Assembly (NCBI GenBank): GCA_964387425.1
Contig: CAYLXP010000003.1
Location: forward strand, 8,947 to 72,946
Source of the DNA: CAYLXP01 sp964387425
GTDB lineage: Bacteria > Verrucomicrobiota > Kiritimatiellia > UBA8416
Direction: 5' to 3'
Length of the DNA: 64,000 nt
The translations under genes were made by a program, and so were the position numbers. The notes under the pieces are model-generated. The model saw only the letters and a list, made by a program, of their open reading frames with translations. It was not told where the DNA came from and searched no databases. Shown here piece by piece: positions 17,410 through 26,348 of the stretch. Within the stretch, counting starts at the first letter, position 1; each line of letters starts with the position of its first letter.

Positions 17410-18912
17410 ATGAGCAAGAAACGTAGCGCAATCCAGATTGCCGTCGCGCTGCTGGTAGCCGTGGTCGCAGCCACGGCTAACGCCGATTGGTTCCTAGTAC
17501 CAGACGGAAGCTGGTTTGTCGGCACGAACTGGTCCGGAGGTCTCGTTCCAACCACGAACGTGCAGGCCTTCGTTCACAATGGCAGAACATGCCGTATCAC
17601 ACAACCAGGCGCGATCTGCAAACGGTTTGGTGTGGGCTCCAACAGTAACCAGACCGGAACGATCGTTCTTGAGGCTCCGGGGACTCTGGAAACGGCTGTC
17701 TGGTACGCCCGCATCGGGCAGTATGGCACGGGAATCCTGAACCAGGTTAGTGGCGAGATCAACGGTGGCGGCAAGGATTTCATTATCGCAGAAGAACCGG
17801 GCGGCGCAGGGATGTATACCATGGATGACGGAACGCTGACGAATGTCAGCCTTCTTGTGGTTGGCCAGAAAAGCGTCGGGACATTCGAAGTTAACGACGG
17901 CCGAGTTGAGGTCCCGCATGACAACACGATCATCGGCCGCTATGCAGGGGCTCACGGAACCGTGACACACAACGGCGGCACGTGGGACATGGGGGGCAAC
18001 CACCTCCACGTCGGCCGCGATCCCGGGGCAACCGGTGAGTGGAACATCGGCGGCACGGCCATGGTCTCCAACTTCAACGTCATCACCGTGGGATATGAAG
18101 GAAACGGGACCGCGACGCTGCAAGGCAACGCGTCTGTTGGCGGCATGGCCAACACTACATACATTGGACGTGGACTCGGAGCAACCGGCACCGTCGTCCA
18201 GAGTGGCGGCACCTGGGACAATGGTGAATACGGACTCACACTAGGTGGCCCCCCGGGATCGTTCGGCTCGTGGACGCTGAGCGGGGGCGTCGTCACGAAC
18301 GTGAAGACGTTCAATGTCAGCGCTAACGGATCCGGTGAATTCACCATGAGTGGCGGCACATTCTACGTCGGAACAGGCGCAAACTACGTCGGCAGGTATT
18401 CAAACAGTGTTGGGCGGGCAACCTTCTCAGGTGGGCTATGGGAAGGCAACGGCAGGCACTTCTATGTGGGACAGGACCTGACCGCTACGGGCAGTGTCAC
18501 CATCAGCAGCGGAACCATCACCAATGTCGGCCAGATTCACTGTGGAAGGAACGGGACGGGGACGCTTCGAGTCGAGGGAAGTGATGCGGCTATCTCTTCT
18601 GTCCAGTTCAACGTGGGGAGTGCGGACGACACCTTCGTCGTGGCTCCTGACGCCGGAGGCATCACCACCATCAACGCGTCCGGGAACATCACGCTCACAG
18701 GAACGCTCGCCGTCGACTTCGAGGATTTCGACTACCACACCAATGCGCTCGTACTCATAGAGTATGGCAGCGTCCGCACCGGCGAATTCGATGCTGTCAA
18801 CGTGCTCACACCAGGGTGGCGCGCCGACGTGGAGTACGACGACGTGAACAAACAGGTGAAGCTGGTGAACATCTGGGACCCGCCCAAGGCCATGGTCTTC
18901 ATCGTGCACTAG
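17410..18912 (+). CDS. Exported beta-strand repeat protein, function unknown
   Basis: 500 residues with a clear signal peptide (MSKKRSAIQIAVALLVAVVA...NA). The rest is built of about ten imperfect repeats of 40-50 residues with the pattern G-T-[VG]-x-[QH]-x-G-G-x-W-[DE] then L-x-[VL]-G (for example TVTHNGGTWDMGGNHLHVG and TVVQSGGTWDNGEYGLTLG). Such Gly/Thr-rich repeats predict a right-handed beta-helix like those in PEP-CTERM and autotransporter-associated surface proteins. No catalytic motif or clear sorting signal is seen; the protein ends MVFIVH. A strong GGGAGGAGG precedes the ATG. Its place inside a sulfatase/xylanase operon suggests a surface glycan-binding or scaffold role. Confidence 0.75.
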   Translation: MSKKRSAIQIAVALLVAVVAATANADWFLVPDGSWFVGTNWSGGLVPTTNVQAFVHNGRTCRITQPGAICKRFGVGSNSNQTGTIVLEAPGTLETAVWYARIGQYGTGILNQVSGEINGGGKDFIIAEEPGGAGMYTMDDGTLTNVSLLVVGQKSVGTFEVNDGRVEVPHDNTIIGRYAGAHGTVTHNGGTWDMGGNHLHVGRDPGATGEWNIGGTAMVSNFNVITVGYEGNGTATLQGNASVGGMANTTYIGRGLGATGTVVQSGGTWDNGEYGLTLGGPPGSFGSWTLSGGVVTNVKTFNVSANGSGEFTMSGGTFYVGTGANYVGRYSNSVGRATFSGGLWEGNGRHFYVGQDLTATGSVTISSGTITNVGQIHCGRNGTGTLRVEGSDAAISSVQFNVGSADDTFVVAPDAGGITTINASGNITLTGTLAVDFEDFDYHTNALVLIEYGSVRTGEFDAVNVLTPGWRADVEYDDVNKQVKLVNIWDPPKAMVFIVH

Positions 18913-18932
18913 GAAATCGCAGGTACGGGAAT

Positions 18933-21900
18933 ATGAAGAAGTACTCTCTAACGACAACAAAACTGTCCGTCATGCACATAATCGCGCTTGTCGGCGTTCT
19001 CTGCACTGCCCACATCTCTTTATCCAGCGCCAACGCCGATATCATCCAGTTCGGCTGGAAGATCGAGGATCCACCGCATGATGGGGCCACGCGCATCATC
19101 GACTGGAAGGGGCAGTATACCAACCTGACGACCGGTGCCTACTCAGCGAGTGGCTCGCAAGGGAACTTCAACGGGCTCACTGCTGCACAAGGACCTCACC
19201 TTATTGACCCCGTCACATCGCTATCCCTGACGGGGTCTCAATGCTGGGCCTATCACGAGTTGACCAACGGTACGTTCGAGTCGTGGGCACATGCCGCTTG
19301 GGTGAAGGAAGGAAGCAATGTGATCGATATCGGAGAGAGCGTCGCCTTCGCGTTCAATGAGCCGGTCAAACTGCATTCCTTGGCCTGGCACTCATTCCGA
19401 CCGGACCGCGGCGACAAGGCCGAAGTGTCATATGCGGGCAACGTGGAGACGAATACGTCCCCGGCGCTGTACGATTTGGGAGAGACAGCCCTGGCGCCGG
19501 GACAGGAGTTACTGATCAGAGCCCTGGATGGTGATGGTTTCCGAATCTCCGCCATTACTGTTGAGGTAACCCCGTCCACCAACACCACGATCGCACCAGA
19601 TGACGCCAACATCCATTACCAAGGCTCGCAGTACATCACCAGTGACGAAAACGGTGCCTACTATCAGCGGCATTCAGACGCGGTACTTGCCCTCCCCTCG
19701 GGAACAAGCGGATTCAACTCGACCAAGGCGCGCACGACAACGGGGATTGCGATGCTATTCAGAACGGACAGCGCTTCCGTTGATATGGACTTCACGATCG
19801 AGCCCGGTGTGGAGAATCGAGGTTCCACGTTTGCCGTCTATGAGGACGACGCATTCCTCGGCACCCATGACTTCAGCAGTGCTGTCTCGAACATGAGCTT
19901 CAGCATCAGCTCTGCATCGCCGGGAACAGCTTCCGTCTATCGTGTTGTCTTCCCAAACTGGTCCAAACCTGATTTCAGGGGGATGCAGCTGGACGCGGGC
20001 GCATCGCTCCTTCCCTACACGCCTCCATCGAAGCGCTCGTACGTGGTGCTGGGTGACTCCATCAGCCATGGTGTCGGACAGGCGTCAACCTACCTGACCT
20101 ACCCCTGGCTGGTTGCCGAGATGCTTGATGTCGAGCTCTTCAACCTGGCCGTCGGAGGCGGCAAGGTCTCCATCCCGTCGGCTGAAATGCTCTCTGAGTT
20201 CCCCGCGGTAGATGTCATCTCAATCCTGATCGGCTACAACGATCTGCATTTCGCCGAGAAGAGCGTGTCGGAGTTCTCGACCGACCTTGACGCGCAGATC
20301 GCGGCCATCCGTACGCACCATGCAGATGCCGAGCTGTTCTGCATCAGCCAGACGTTCACGACGAACCCCGTCAACACGAACATCTCGGTGCACATCAGCG
20401 AGTACCGGCAGGCCGTGTCGAACATCGTAGCCACACGCCAGGCAGGTGGCGACTCGCGTATCTACCTGATCAAGGGCGAGGAGATCACGAGCGCCGCCAA
20501 CCTGCGCACCGACGATGCCGTGCACTTCTCCGAACCGGGCGCGGCAGCCTTTGCCACAAACCTGTTCCTGTTGATGGACCCCATCGTGAACCGTGCCCCG
20601 GTTGTCGTATCCCCACAGGCCGGCACCAACGTGCTGTTCATTGCGGTCGATGACATGAAGCCAATGCTCGGCTGCTACGGCGATGCGCTCGTTCAGAGTC
20701 CCCGAATCGACGGTCTCGCCTCCAACGGTGTCACTTTCCTGAACGCCCACTGTCAATGGGCCGTCTGCGGTCCGAGCCGCGCCAGCTTGATGACCGGCCT
20801 GATGCCGGAGGAGTGCGGCGTGATGGGCTTCAAGAAGATGCGAGGGCTTTCGGAAAGCGGGACCACTGACGGGGAGGTCACTCGCGCCAACGTCGTCACC
20901 CTGCCGCAGCATTTCCGTTACAACGGGTACCGAACCACAGCCACAGGGAAGATCAACGACAATCGCTGCGTAGGTTCCATCACGAACCTCACCACGGGCA
21001 AGGTTCAGGATGATGGCAGAAACGTGGATGATCCCCCATCATGGGGAGACCCGGTCGATCCTGACAATCTACCGGCTGACTTCTTCACGAACTCCAGCTA
21101 CGTCAACGCTGGGGGTGGCTGGAGTCCGGCCGGCAAGCCGGCTACCGGCGCCACGAACCTGCCCGACTCAGCATTCGCTGACGGGAAGATCTGCGATGAG
21201 GGAATCACCCTGCTGAACCAGCTGGCGGCGGGCGACACCCAGTTCTTTCTCGGCGTGGGCTTCAAGAAGCCGCACCTCGCTTTCTACGCGCCGCAGGACT
21301 GCTGGGACCGCTACGACCGGGATGATTTCGACATCCACCCTTTCCAGGACCATCCAACCAACGCGGTCCCCTACACCTGGCATCATGCCGGCGAGCTGAA
21401 GAGCTACGACGACTTCAACCCCTCCATCCCCGGCTACATTGACGCCACCAATATTCCGCCCGCCAAGCAGAAGGAGTTGATCCACGGTTACTACGCCTGT
21501 GTGTCGCACATCGACGACCAGGTTGGCCGGCTGCTCGATGCCCTTGAAGCCGTGGGTCTCCATACCAACACCATTGTCGTCCTCTGGGGTGACCATGGCT
21601 TCCACCTGGGTGATCATGCGGAATGGGGCAAGCACACGAATATCGAGCAGGCGACCCGCGTCCCCATGATCATCTACTCGCCTTTCAAAGGCGTGGCCGG
21701 TGCGACAGCGGAGACCCCCGCAAACTTCACCGACCTGTACCCCACCATCTGTGATCTGGTGGGCCTCCCCGTGCCCGAGCAGCCACTCAACGAAGGCGAA
21801 TCGCCGACGACGCGCGCGTCCGGACTCGTAATGAAGGGCTCAAGCCTTGTCCCCGTCATGGAGAGTCCCACAAGCTCGATCCGCACCGGGGCCCTCAGCA

Positions 21901-22181
21901 TCTATCGGCGAAGCGGCGCCATGGGCTACTCCTATCGCACGAAGCGGCATCGGTTGATTGAGTGGATCAGCTCCAGCTCGAAGAAGACGCTCGCACGGGA
22001 GCTATACGACTACGACAGCGATCCGATGGAAACGCTCAACCTGGCCGCCAGGCCAAGCTACAACTCAGTGCTGTACAATCTCTCCCATGCGATGCGCGCC
22101 GAGCCCGAAGCCGCCGGGTGCCCGATTCTCGGCGCATCGATCCCCCTAACGTCACCCGGCACAGTCGTCTGTTTCAGGTAG
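18933..22181 (+). CDS. SGNH esterase-sulfatase fusion protein
   Basis: 1082 residues from the ATG at 18933, with a signal peptide (to about residue 37). Residues ~38-215 form an unassigned beta-rich domain. Residues ~225-365 form a beta-sandwich paralogous to the N-terminal domain of the protein at 30509-31573. Residues ~370-550 are an SGNH hydrolase (VVLGDSISHGVGQ, S376; DDAVHF, D528/H531). Residues ~565-1082 are an iduronate-2-sulfatase-like S1 sulfatase (NVLFIAVDDMKPMLGCYGD; AVCGPSRASLMTGL, C612; VLWGDHGFHLGDHAEWGKHT). Both active sites look intact. The beta-sandwich plus SGNH order recalls CE2 acetylesterases. One exported protein could thus remove an ester and a sulfate from the same glycan. 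Confidence 0.88.
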   Translation: MKKYSLTTTKLSVMHIIALVGVLCTAHISLSSANADIIQFGWKIEDPPHDGATRIIDWKGQYTNLTTGAYSASGSQGNFNGLTAAQGPHLIDPVTSLSLTGSQCWAYHELTNGTFESWAHAAWVKEGSNVIDIGESVAFAFNEPVKLHSLAWHSFRPDRGDKAEVSYAGNVETNTSPALYDLGETALAPGQELLIRALDGDGFRISAITVEVTPSTNTTIAPDDANIHYQGSQYITSDENGAYYQRHSDAVLALPSGTSGFNSTKARTTTGIAMLFRTDSASVDMDFTIEPGVENRGSTFAVYEDDAFLGTHDFSSAVSNMSFSISSASPGTASVYRVVFPNWSKPDFRGMQLDAGASLLPYTPPSKRSYVVLGDSISHGVGQASTYLTYPWLVAEMLDVELFNLAVGGGKVSIPSAEMLSEFPAVDVISILIGYNDLHFAEKSVSEFSTDLDAQIAAIRTHHADAELFCISQTFTTNPVNTNISVHISEYRQAVSNIVATRQAGGDSRIYLIKGEEITSAANLRTDDAVHFSEPGAAAFATNLFLLMDPIVNRAPVVVSPQAGTNVLFIAVDDMKPMLGCYGDALVQSPRIDGLASNGVTFLNAHCQWAVCGPSRASLMTGLMPEECGVMGFKKMRGLSESGTTDGEVTRANVVTLPQHFRYNGYRTTATGKINDNRCVGSITNLTTGKVQDDGRNVDDPPSWGDPVDPDNLPADFFTNSSYVNAGGGWSPAGKPATGATNLPDSAFADGKICDEGITLLNQLAAGDTQFFLGVGFKKPHLAFYAPQDCWDRYDRDDFDIHPFQDHPTNAVPYTWHHAGELKSYDDFNPSIPGYIDATNIPPAKQKELIHGYYACVSHIDDQVGRLLDALEAVGLHTNTIVVLWGDHGFHLGDHAEWGKHTNIEQATRVPMIIYSPFKGVAGATAETPANFTDLYPTICDLVGLPVPEQPLNEGESPTTRASGLVMKGSSLVPVMESPTSSIRTGALSIYRRSGAMGYSYRTKRHRLIEWISSSSKKTLARELYDYDSDPMETLNLAARPSYNSVLYNLSHAMRAEPEAAGCPILGASIPLTSPGTVVCFR

Positions 22182-22202
22182 AGAACCATGCAGGAGAAGA
22201 TG

Positions 22203-24002
22203 ATGATTAAGCGACTCCCTATCGTTTCCGCGCTATTGATCTGTTCCGGACTGGCGTCAGCCGAGTTCAGGACAATGGAGGAGCTGGAGAAGGCCTTTCC
22301 TGCGGCCGTTGTGTTCGACCACTCCGCAGAGCTACTGGCGGTGGACCTGGCCGATCGCCCGAACGTCATAACGGGAAGCGTTGATGCCGTTGAAGGCATG
22401 CCCTTCAAGCAGTGCCTGACGCTGGATGTGAAGGACCCCGGGGCCAATGTCTATGCGATCAATATCGCCTTCAGGGAGGAAAACAAGTGGAAGGTTGGCG
22501 ATGCCGGCATGATCGCCTTCTACTGCCGCACGCTGGAAACCCAGAACCGCTACGGCGCCAGTAGCTTCATGCTTCAGTACAAACCGGACTATGCCGACTG
22601 GCGCTACCACGTCCAAGCGGATCTGTTCATGACCCGGGAATGGAAGCTCGTCATGCTTCCTTTCGAGGTGACCGTTGATGCAGCGGACACGCCGAAATCT
22701 GTGCTTCTGTTCTTCCTCGGCGGCGCAGATCCGCACAAGTTCCAACTGTCGGAACTCCACGTGTTCAACTATGGCAAGGACCGCACCCGGGCAGAACTCC
22801 CCCAGTCAGAGGCATACTATCCCGGCATTGAGGCAGATGCTCCTTGGCGTAAGGCGGCAAAGGACCGTATCGAGCAGCACCGCAAGGCGAACTTGGAGCT
22901 GGTCATTAAGGACGCTGCCGGTCAGCCCATCTCCGGTGCCGAGGTGCATGTGAAGCTGAAACGTCATCGCTTCGGTTTTGGCGCCGCCATTACCAGTCCG
23001 AAGCTGTTCGACCCGAAGGTTCCGGAGGAGCGGCGCCGGAAGTACTCTGACATACTGACGCGCACCTGCAGTAAGATCACCCCGTCCAACGGGTTGAAAT
23101 GGAAGTTCTATGACTCCTACAAGCCACACATGGACGCCATGGTGGAGTGGGCCAAAGTGCATGACATGACCCTGCGTGGACACCTCTTTGTCTGGCCCGG
23201 ATTCGAACGCCTGCCTCACGGCTACGACCTCTACAAGACCGACCCCGAGGCCTTCCGACAGGACATCATCGACCATATCCACAGATTCGCCAACCTGTAT
23301 CCCGATGCCTTTGCTGAATGGGACGTGATGAATGAACCCTACACCGAACACGCCTTCATGGACCTGCTCGGCAAAGACGTGACGGTCGATTGGTTCAAGG
23401 CCGCCCGGGAAGCCAACGACGGCTACCTGAACTACATCAACGACTACGGCATCCTTTCCGAGAACAACACCGAGCACCAGGATGTCTACTACGACTGGAT
23501 CGAGTACCTCATCGAGCAGGGTGCGCCGCTGGACGGGATCGGTTTCCAGGGGCATTACGCCACCCCCATTCCTCCGGAGATGATCATGGAACGCATCGAT
23601 CGCTTCGCCGCCTTCGGCAAGAAGATGCAGATCACCGAGTTCGATATCGATCACACGGACCGCAAGCTGCAAGCTCGCTTCTTCGAGGACTTCGTCACCC
23701 TCATCTACAGCCACCCGCAGATGAGCGCGATTATCAACTGGATGTACCTCGAGGACCCATTCCGCCCCAACGCTGCTCTCTACAATAAGCAATTCGAACC
23801 CACCGCCATGGGCCAGGTCTGGGAACGTCTTCTGACCCGGGACTGGCACACCGAGGAAACACTGCAGACCGACGCAAACGGAATCGTCTCACTACGGGGG
23901 GTCAAGGGAATCTATGAAGTAACCGTCACGGCTGACGAAACCAAAACCGCCCGGACCATCGACCTCTCCGACGACGGACGGCAGGATCTAGTCTGCCCTT
24001 AG
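22203..24002 (+). CDS. GH10 endo-beta-xylanase-like protein with N-terminal binding domain
   Basis: About 599 residues from the ATG at 22203, chosen because AGGAG (22192-22196) is correctly spaced; the ATG at 22188 is also possible. Signal peptide IKRLPIVSALLICSGLASA. Residues ~20-190 are beta-rich and look like a carbohydrate-binding module. The GH10 barrel carries the acid/base Glu in AEWDVMNEP (E378) and the nucleophile Glu in MQITEFDI (E479); GHLFVWPG and GIGFQGHYATP are further family blocks. Expected activity is endo-hydrolysis of a beta-1,4-xylan-like backbone, in agreement with the XylR-type regulator of the operon. It is the last gene of the plus-strand run. Confidence 0.92.
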   Translation: MIKRLPIVSALLICSGLASAEFRTMEELEKAFPAAVVFDHSAELLAVDLADRPNVITGSVDAVEGMPFKQCLTLDVKDPGANVYAINIAFREENKWKVGDAGMIAFYCRTLETQNRYGASSFMLQYKPDYADWRYHVQADLFMTREWKLVMLPFEVTVDAADTPKSVLLFFLGGADPHKFQLSELHVFNYGKDRTRAELPQSEAYYPGIEADAPWRKAAKDRIEQHRKANLELVIKDAAGQPISGAEVHVKLKRHRFGFGAAITSPKLFDPKVPEERRRKYSDILTRTCSKITPSNGLKWKFYDSYKPHMDAMVEWAKVHDMTLRGHLFVWPGFERLPHGYDLYKTDPEAFRQDIIDHIHRFANLYPDAFAEWDVMNEPYTEHAFMDLLGKDVTVDWFKAAREANDGYLNYINDYGILSENNTEHQDVYYDWIEYLIEQGAPLDGIGFQGHYATPIPPEMIMERIDRFAAFGKKMQITEFDIDHTDRKLQARFFEDFVTLIYSHPQMSAIINWMYLEDPFRPNAALYNKQFEPTAMGQVWERLLTRDWHTEETLQTDANGIVSLRGVKGIYEVTVTADETKTARTIDLSDDGRQDLVCP

Positions 24003-24053
24003 ACGGAACGAGCCACCCCCGCGACACTGACCGCGGTGCTCTCGGGCATCTCA

Positions 24054-24185
24054 AGTAGCCCCAGCCCGCCCCGGGCTGAGGGCAGATTGCACGGAAAGCG
24101 CCGTGTTGATCGGCAGAGGTTGCCGAACGAAACCCCATCCCTGATCGATCTGCGCTGGGGTCGGGACGACCCCGCGCGACTACTC
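24054..24185. repeat. Diverged copy of the AGTAGCCCC...GCGACTACTC palindromic element
   Basis: About 132 bp with the same terminal words and overall length as the elements at 12739 and 34632 (AGTAGCCCCAGCCCG at the left, GACCCCGCGCGACTACTC at the right). It lies between convergent genes and its right end overlaps the TAG stop codon of the fucosidase. Confidence 0.6.
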
Positions 24186-25970
24186 GTATAGCTCGAACGA
24201 GTTGAGATCCATGTAGCCGTCCCATTTCAGAATGAGGAGACGGAAGGTGTCGCTCTCAACAGTCCGAGCCAACAGGACGTTACAGTCACCCCCTATGGTC
24301 TCGCCGGAATGGACGGTATTCCATGCGCCGTTAACCATCGCCTCAATGCGATACTCCTGCACACGACTCCCGCTGCCGAACTTCCCTTCCATCAGCTTGA
24401 GCTGGCTGACGGCTTTAGGTTCGGCAAGCTTGAGCTGCAACCAGGGCTGTCGGTCCTTCGAGTTTGGTCCCCATGAATTCTTTACGAAGATCCCCTCGGA
24501 GAATTCGGTAGCATCGGCTGCGACCACGTTCTTTGGGCCCTTGTTCGGATTACGCTCACTGGACGCCGTGGCGGCGGCACCAATCGAAACCGGATCGCGC
24601 AGGGTCTGGATCGGGGTGATCTCAGAGGCGGCGCGGTCGAGCGTCAGTTTGATCAATGTGTTGACGGGACTGGTCTTTGCCGGATCCATCGTGATGGTCA
24701 GGTTGTCGGCGCCTTGCGTGAACGTCGCCTCGCCCCCCGTCAGGACGTCCAGCGACTGGATCTCTGCCGGCAGGGCCGGAAGCGTCAGCACGCCATTCCA
24801 CGAAGCTAGCACATGAAGATAGACGGTGTTCTCCTTGTGGGTCGAGGCGCCCCAGATGCCGGGAATATAGGGGCCACCACTGGTTCCATATACGGACTCC
24901 CCGTATTCACCAAGCCACTGACCCATCTCGCGCATGCGTTTGGCGTGATCTGGAAGGAACAGGCCATCACCGGTCGGTCCGACGCCCAGGGCCAGGTTTC
25001 CACCGCCACCCGCACAGCGCACCAGCAGACTGATGGCCTGCGGCAGCGGCATGGCCGGCGCATCGCCCATCCAGGCCCAGCCACCACCGATCACCGTGCA
25101 GGTCTCCCAGGGGCGGTTCGTCTGAAAGCGACCAATCGTGCGTTCCGGCCCATCGAAGTCTCCCGCATGATACGGCGGGTGATGAAAACGATGGTTGGTG
25201 ATGATGTGCGGCTGTAGCTCGCGGATCATTTTCAGCATCTCGGCACTGTTCCAAGTGTCGGCATTCCGGCCGAGGCCATCGAACCACATGATATCGATCT
25301 TGCCGTAATCGGTCATGAGCTCACGAATCTGCGGAAACAGGATCTCTTTACAGTACTGCTCATTCTTGCCCTGGGCATAGAGAGGATGACTCCAGTCAGG
25401 CTGGGAGTAGTAGTAACCGATCTTGATGCCGTACTTGTGGCAGGCATCCGTAATCTCTTTGGTGATGTCCCGCCCGAAAGGCGTGTTCATGATGTTGTAG
25501 TCGGTGGTCTTCGTGTCGAAGTTGCAGAAGCCGTCATGATGCTTGGTGGTCCACAGGAAGTACTTGGCGCCGGAGGCCTTCACCAGTTTGATCCACGCGT
25601 CAGCATCAAAGTCGGGAGCCGCCAGTTGCTTGTACTGGTTGTCGTAAACCTCCTGCGGAATCCCTTTTGTCACTTTGCCGTCGGTAGAATGCTGGGGACG
25701 CGGACCATGGCGTCCCCAGCTCATGGAGCATTTCAACATGGAGCTCGGCCCCCAATGCACAAAGATTCCGAAACGTGCATCCGTCCACCAATCCATCGCC
25801 CCTTCCCGTGCGAACAAGGTTGGACGAAGATCCTCCGGAACGGTCTCCATCCACTGCACCAGTTGCTCCGGATGGTAATAGGGTTCGATGCCATCGGTGT
25901 GGTGGTGAAAATGGGCGGCATTCACAGTGGCAGCCCCCAGCAGCACGGCAATCCAAATCCTGTAGTTCAT
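24180..25970 (-). CDS. GH29 alpha-L-fucosidase with C-terminal F5/8-type domain
   Basis: 596 residues with a signal peptide (MNYRIWIAVLLGAATVNAA). WWTDARFGIFVHWGPSSM, YFLWTTKHHDGFCNFDTKTT and IGYYYSQPDWSHP are core GH29 blocks, and the Asp of KIDIMWFDG is the expected nucleophile. The C-terminal ~150 residues resemble a discoidin-like (CBM32/F5-8C) module. Predicted role: release of terminal L-fucose from an imported or extracellular glycan, so fucose is probably one branch of the target. The stop codon lies inside a palindromic repeat end. It is separated from the upstream sulfatase by a 378-bp repeat region, so it may have its own promoter. Confidence 0.92.
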   Translation of the reverse strand: MNYRIWIAVLLGAATVNAAHFHHHTDGIEPYYHPEQLVQWMETVPEDLRPTLFAREGAMDWWTDARFGIFVHWGPSSMLKCSMSWGRHGPRPQHSTDGKVTKGIPQEVYDNQYKQLAAPDFDADAWIKLVKASGAKYFLWTTKHHDGFCNFDTKTTDYNIMNTPFGRDITKEITDACHKYGIKIGYYYSQPDWSHPLYAQGKNEQYCKEILFPQIRELMTDYGKIDIMWFDGLGRNADTWNSAEMLKMIRELQPHIITNHRFHHPPYHAGDFDGPERTIGRFQTNRPWETCTVIGGGWAWMGDAPAMPLPQAISLLVRCAGGGGNLALGVGPTGDGLFLPDHAKRMREMGQWLGEYGESVYGTSGGPYIPGIWGASTHKENTVYLHVLASWNGVLTLPALPAEIQSLDVLTGGEATFTQGADNLTITMDPAKTSPVNTLIKLTLDRAASEITPIQTLRDPVSIGAAATASSERNPNKGPKNVVAADATEFSEGIFVKNSWGPNSKDRQPWLQLKLAEPKAVSQLKLMEGKFGSGSRVQEYRIEAMVNGAWNTVHSGETIGGDCNVLLARTVESDTFRLLILKWDGYMDLNSFELYE

Positions 25971-26029
25971 GTCTTCCCCTTCCTTGTTAATGTCAATTTA
26001 CTATCGTCGCACAAGCTATGTCAGCAGCC

Positions 26030-26340
26030 CGAGAGAGATTCCACCACTGAGGCACAGAGACTCGGAGGAGAGGTTCGCGCAAATCCGAGATTGGCAGTGA
26101 CGACTCTCGTTGTATTCAGGTGATCTCATAGATCTACCAATCTCATATTTGCGCGAACGGTTTGTCAGAGGAGACAGAGGAAGAGAGCCACTTGGATCTC
26201 TATCACTCTTCTCCCTCTCAGTCGCCACCATGGCGGAAATGTGCGGCTGGTTACTTCCCAGGAACCAGCCGCACATTTCCGCCATCTCTCCTCCGAGCCT
26301 CCGCGTCTCCGTGGTGAGTTCTCCTTCCCCGTGTGACCGC
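26030..26340. repeat. Long inverted repeat region with a 23-bp perfect hairpin
   Basis: The 378-bp gap between fucosidase and sulfatase holds no gene. Its ends carry mirrored text (CTGAGGCACAGAGACTCGGAGG near 26047 against CCTCCGAGCCTCCGCGTCTC near 26290), and words such as CAATCTCATATTTGCGCGAAC are mirrored by GTTCGCGCAAATCCGAGATTG. At 26230-26252 and 26263-26285 there is a perfect 23-bp stem with a 10-nt loop. This looks like a dispersed repeat with secondary structure potential. Confidence 0.6.
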
Positions 26341-26348
26341 GAGCGAAA

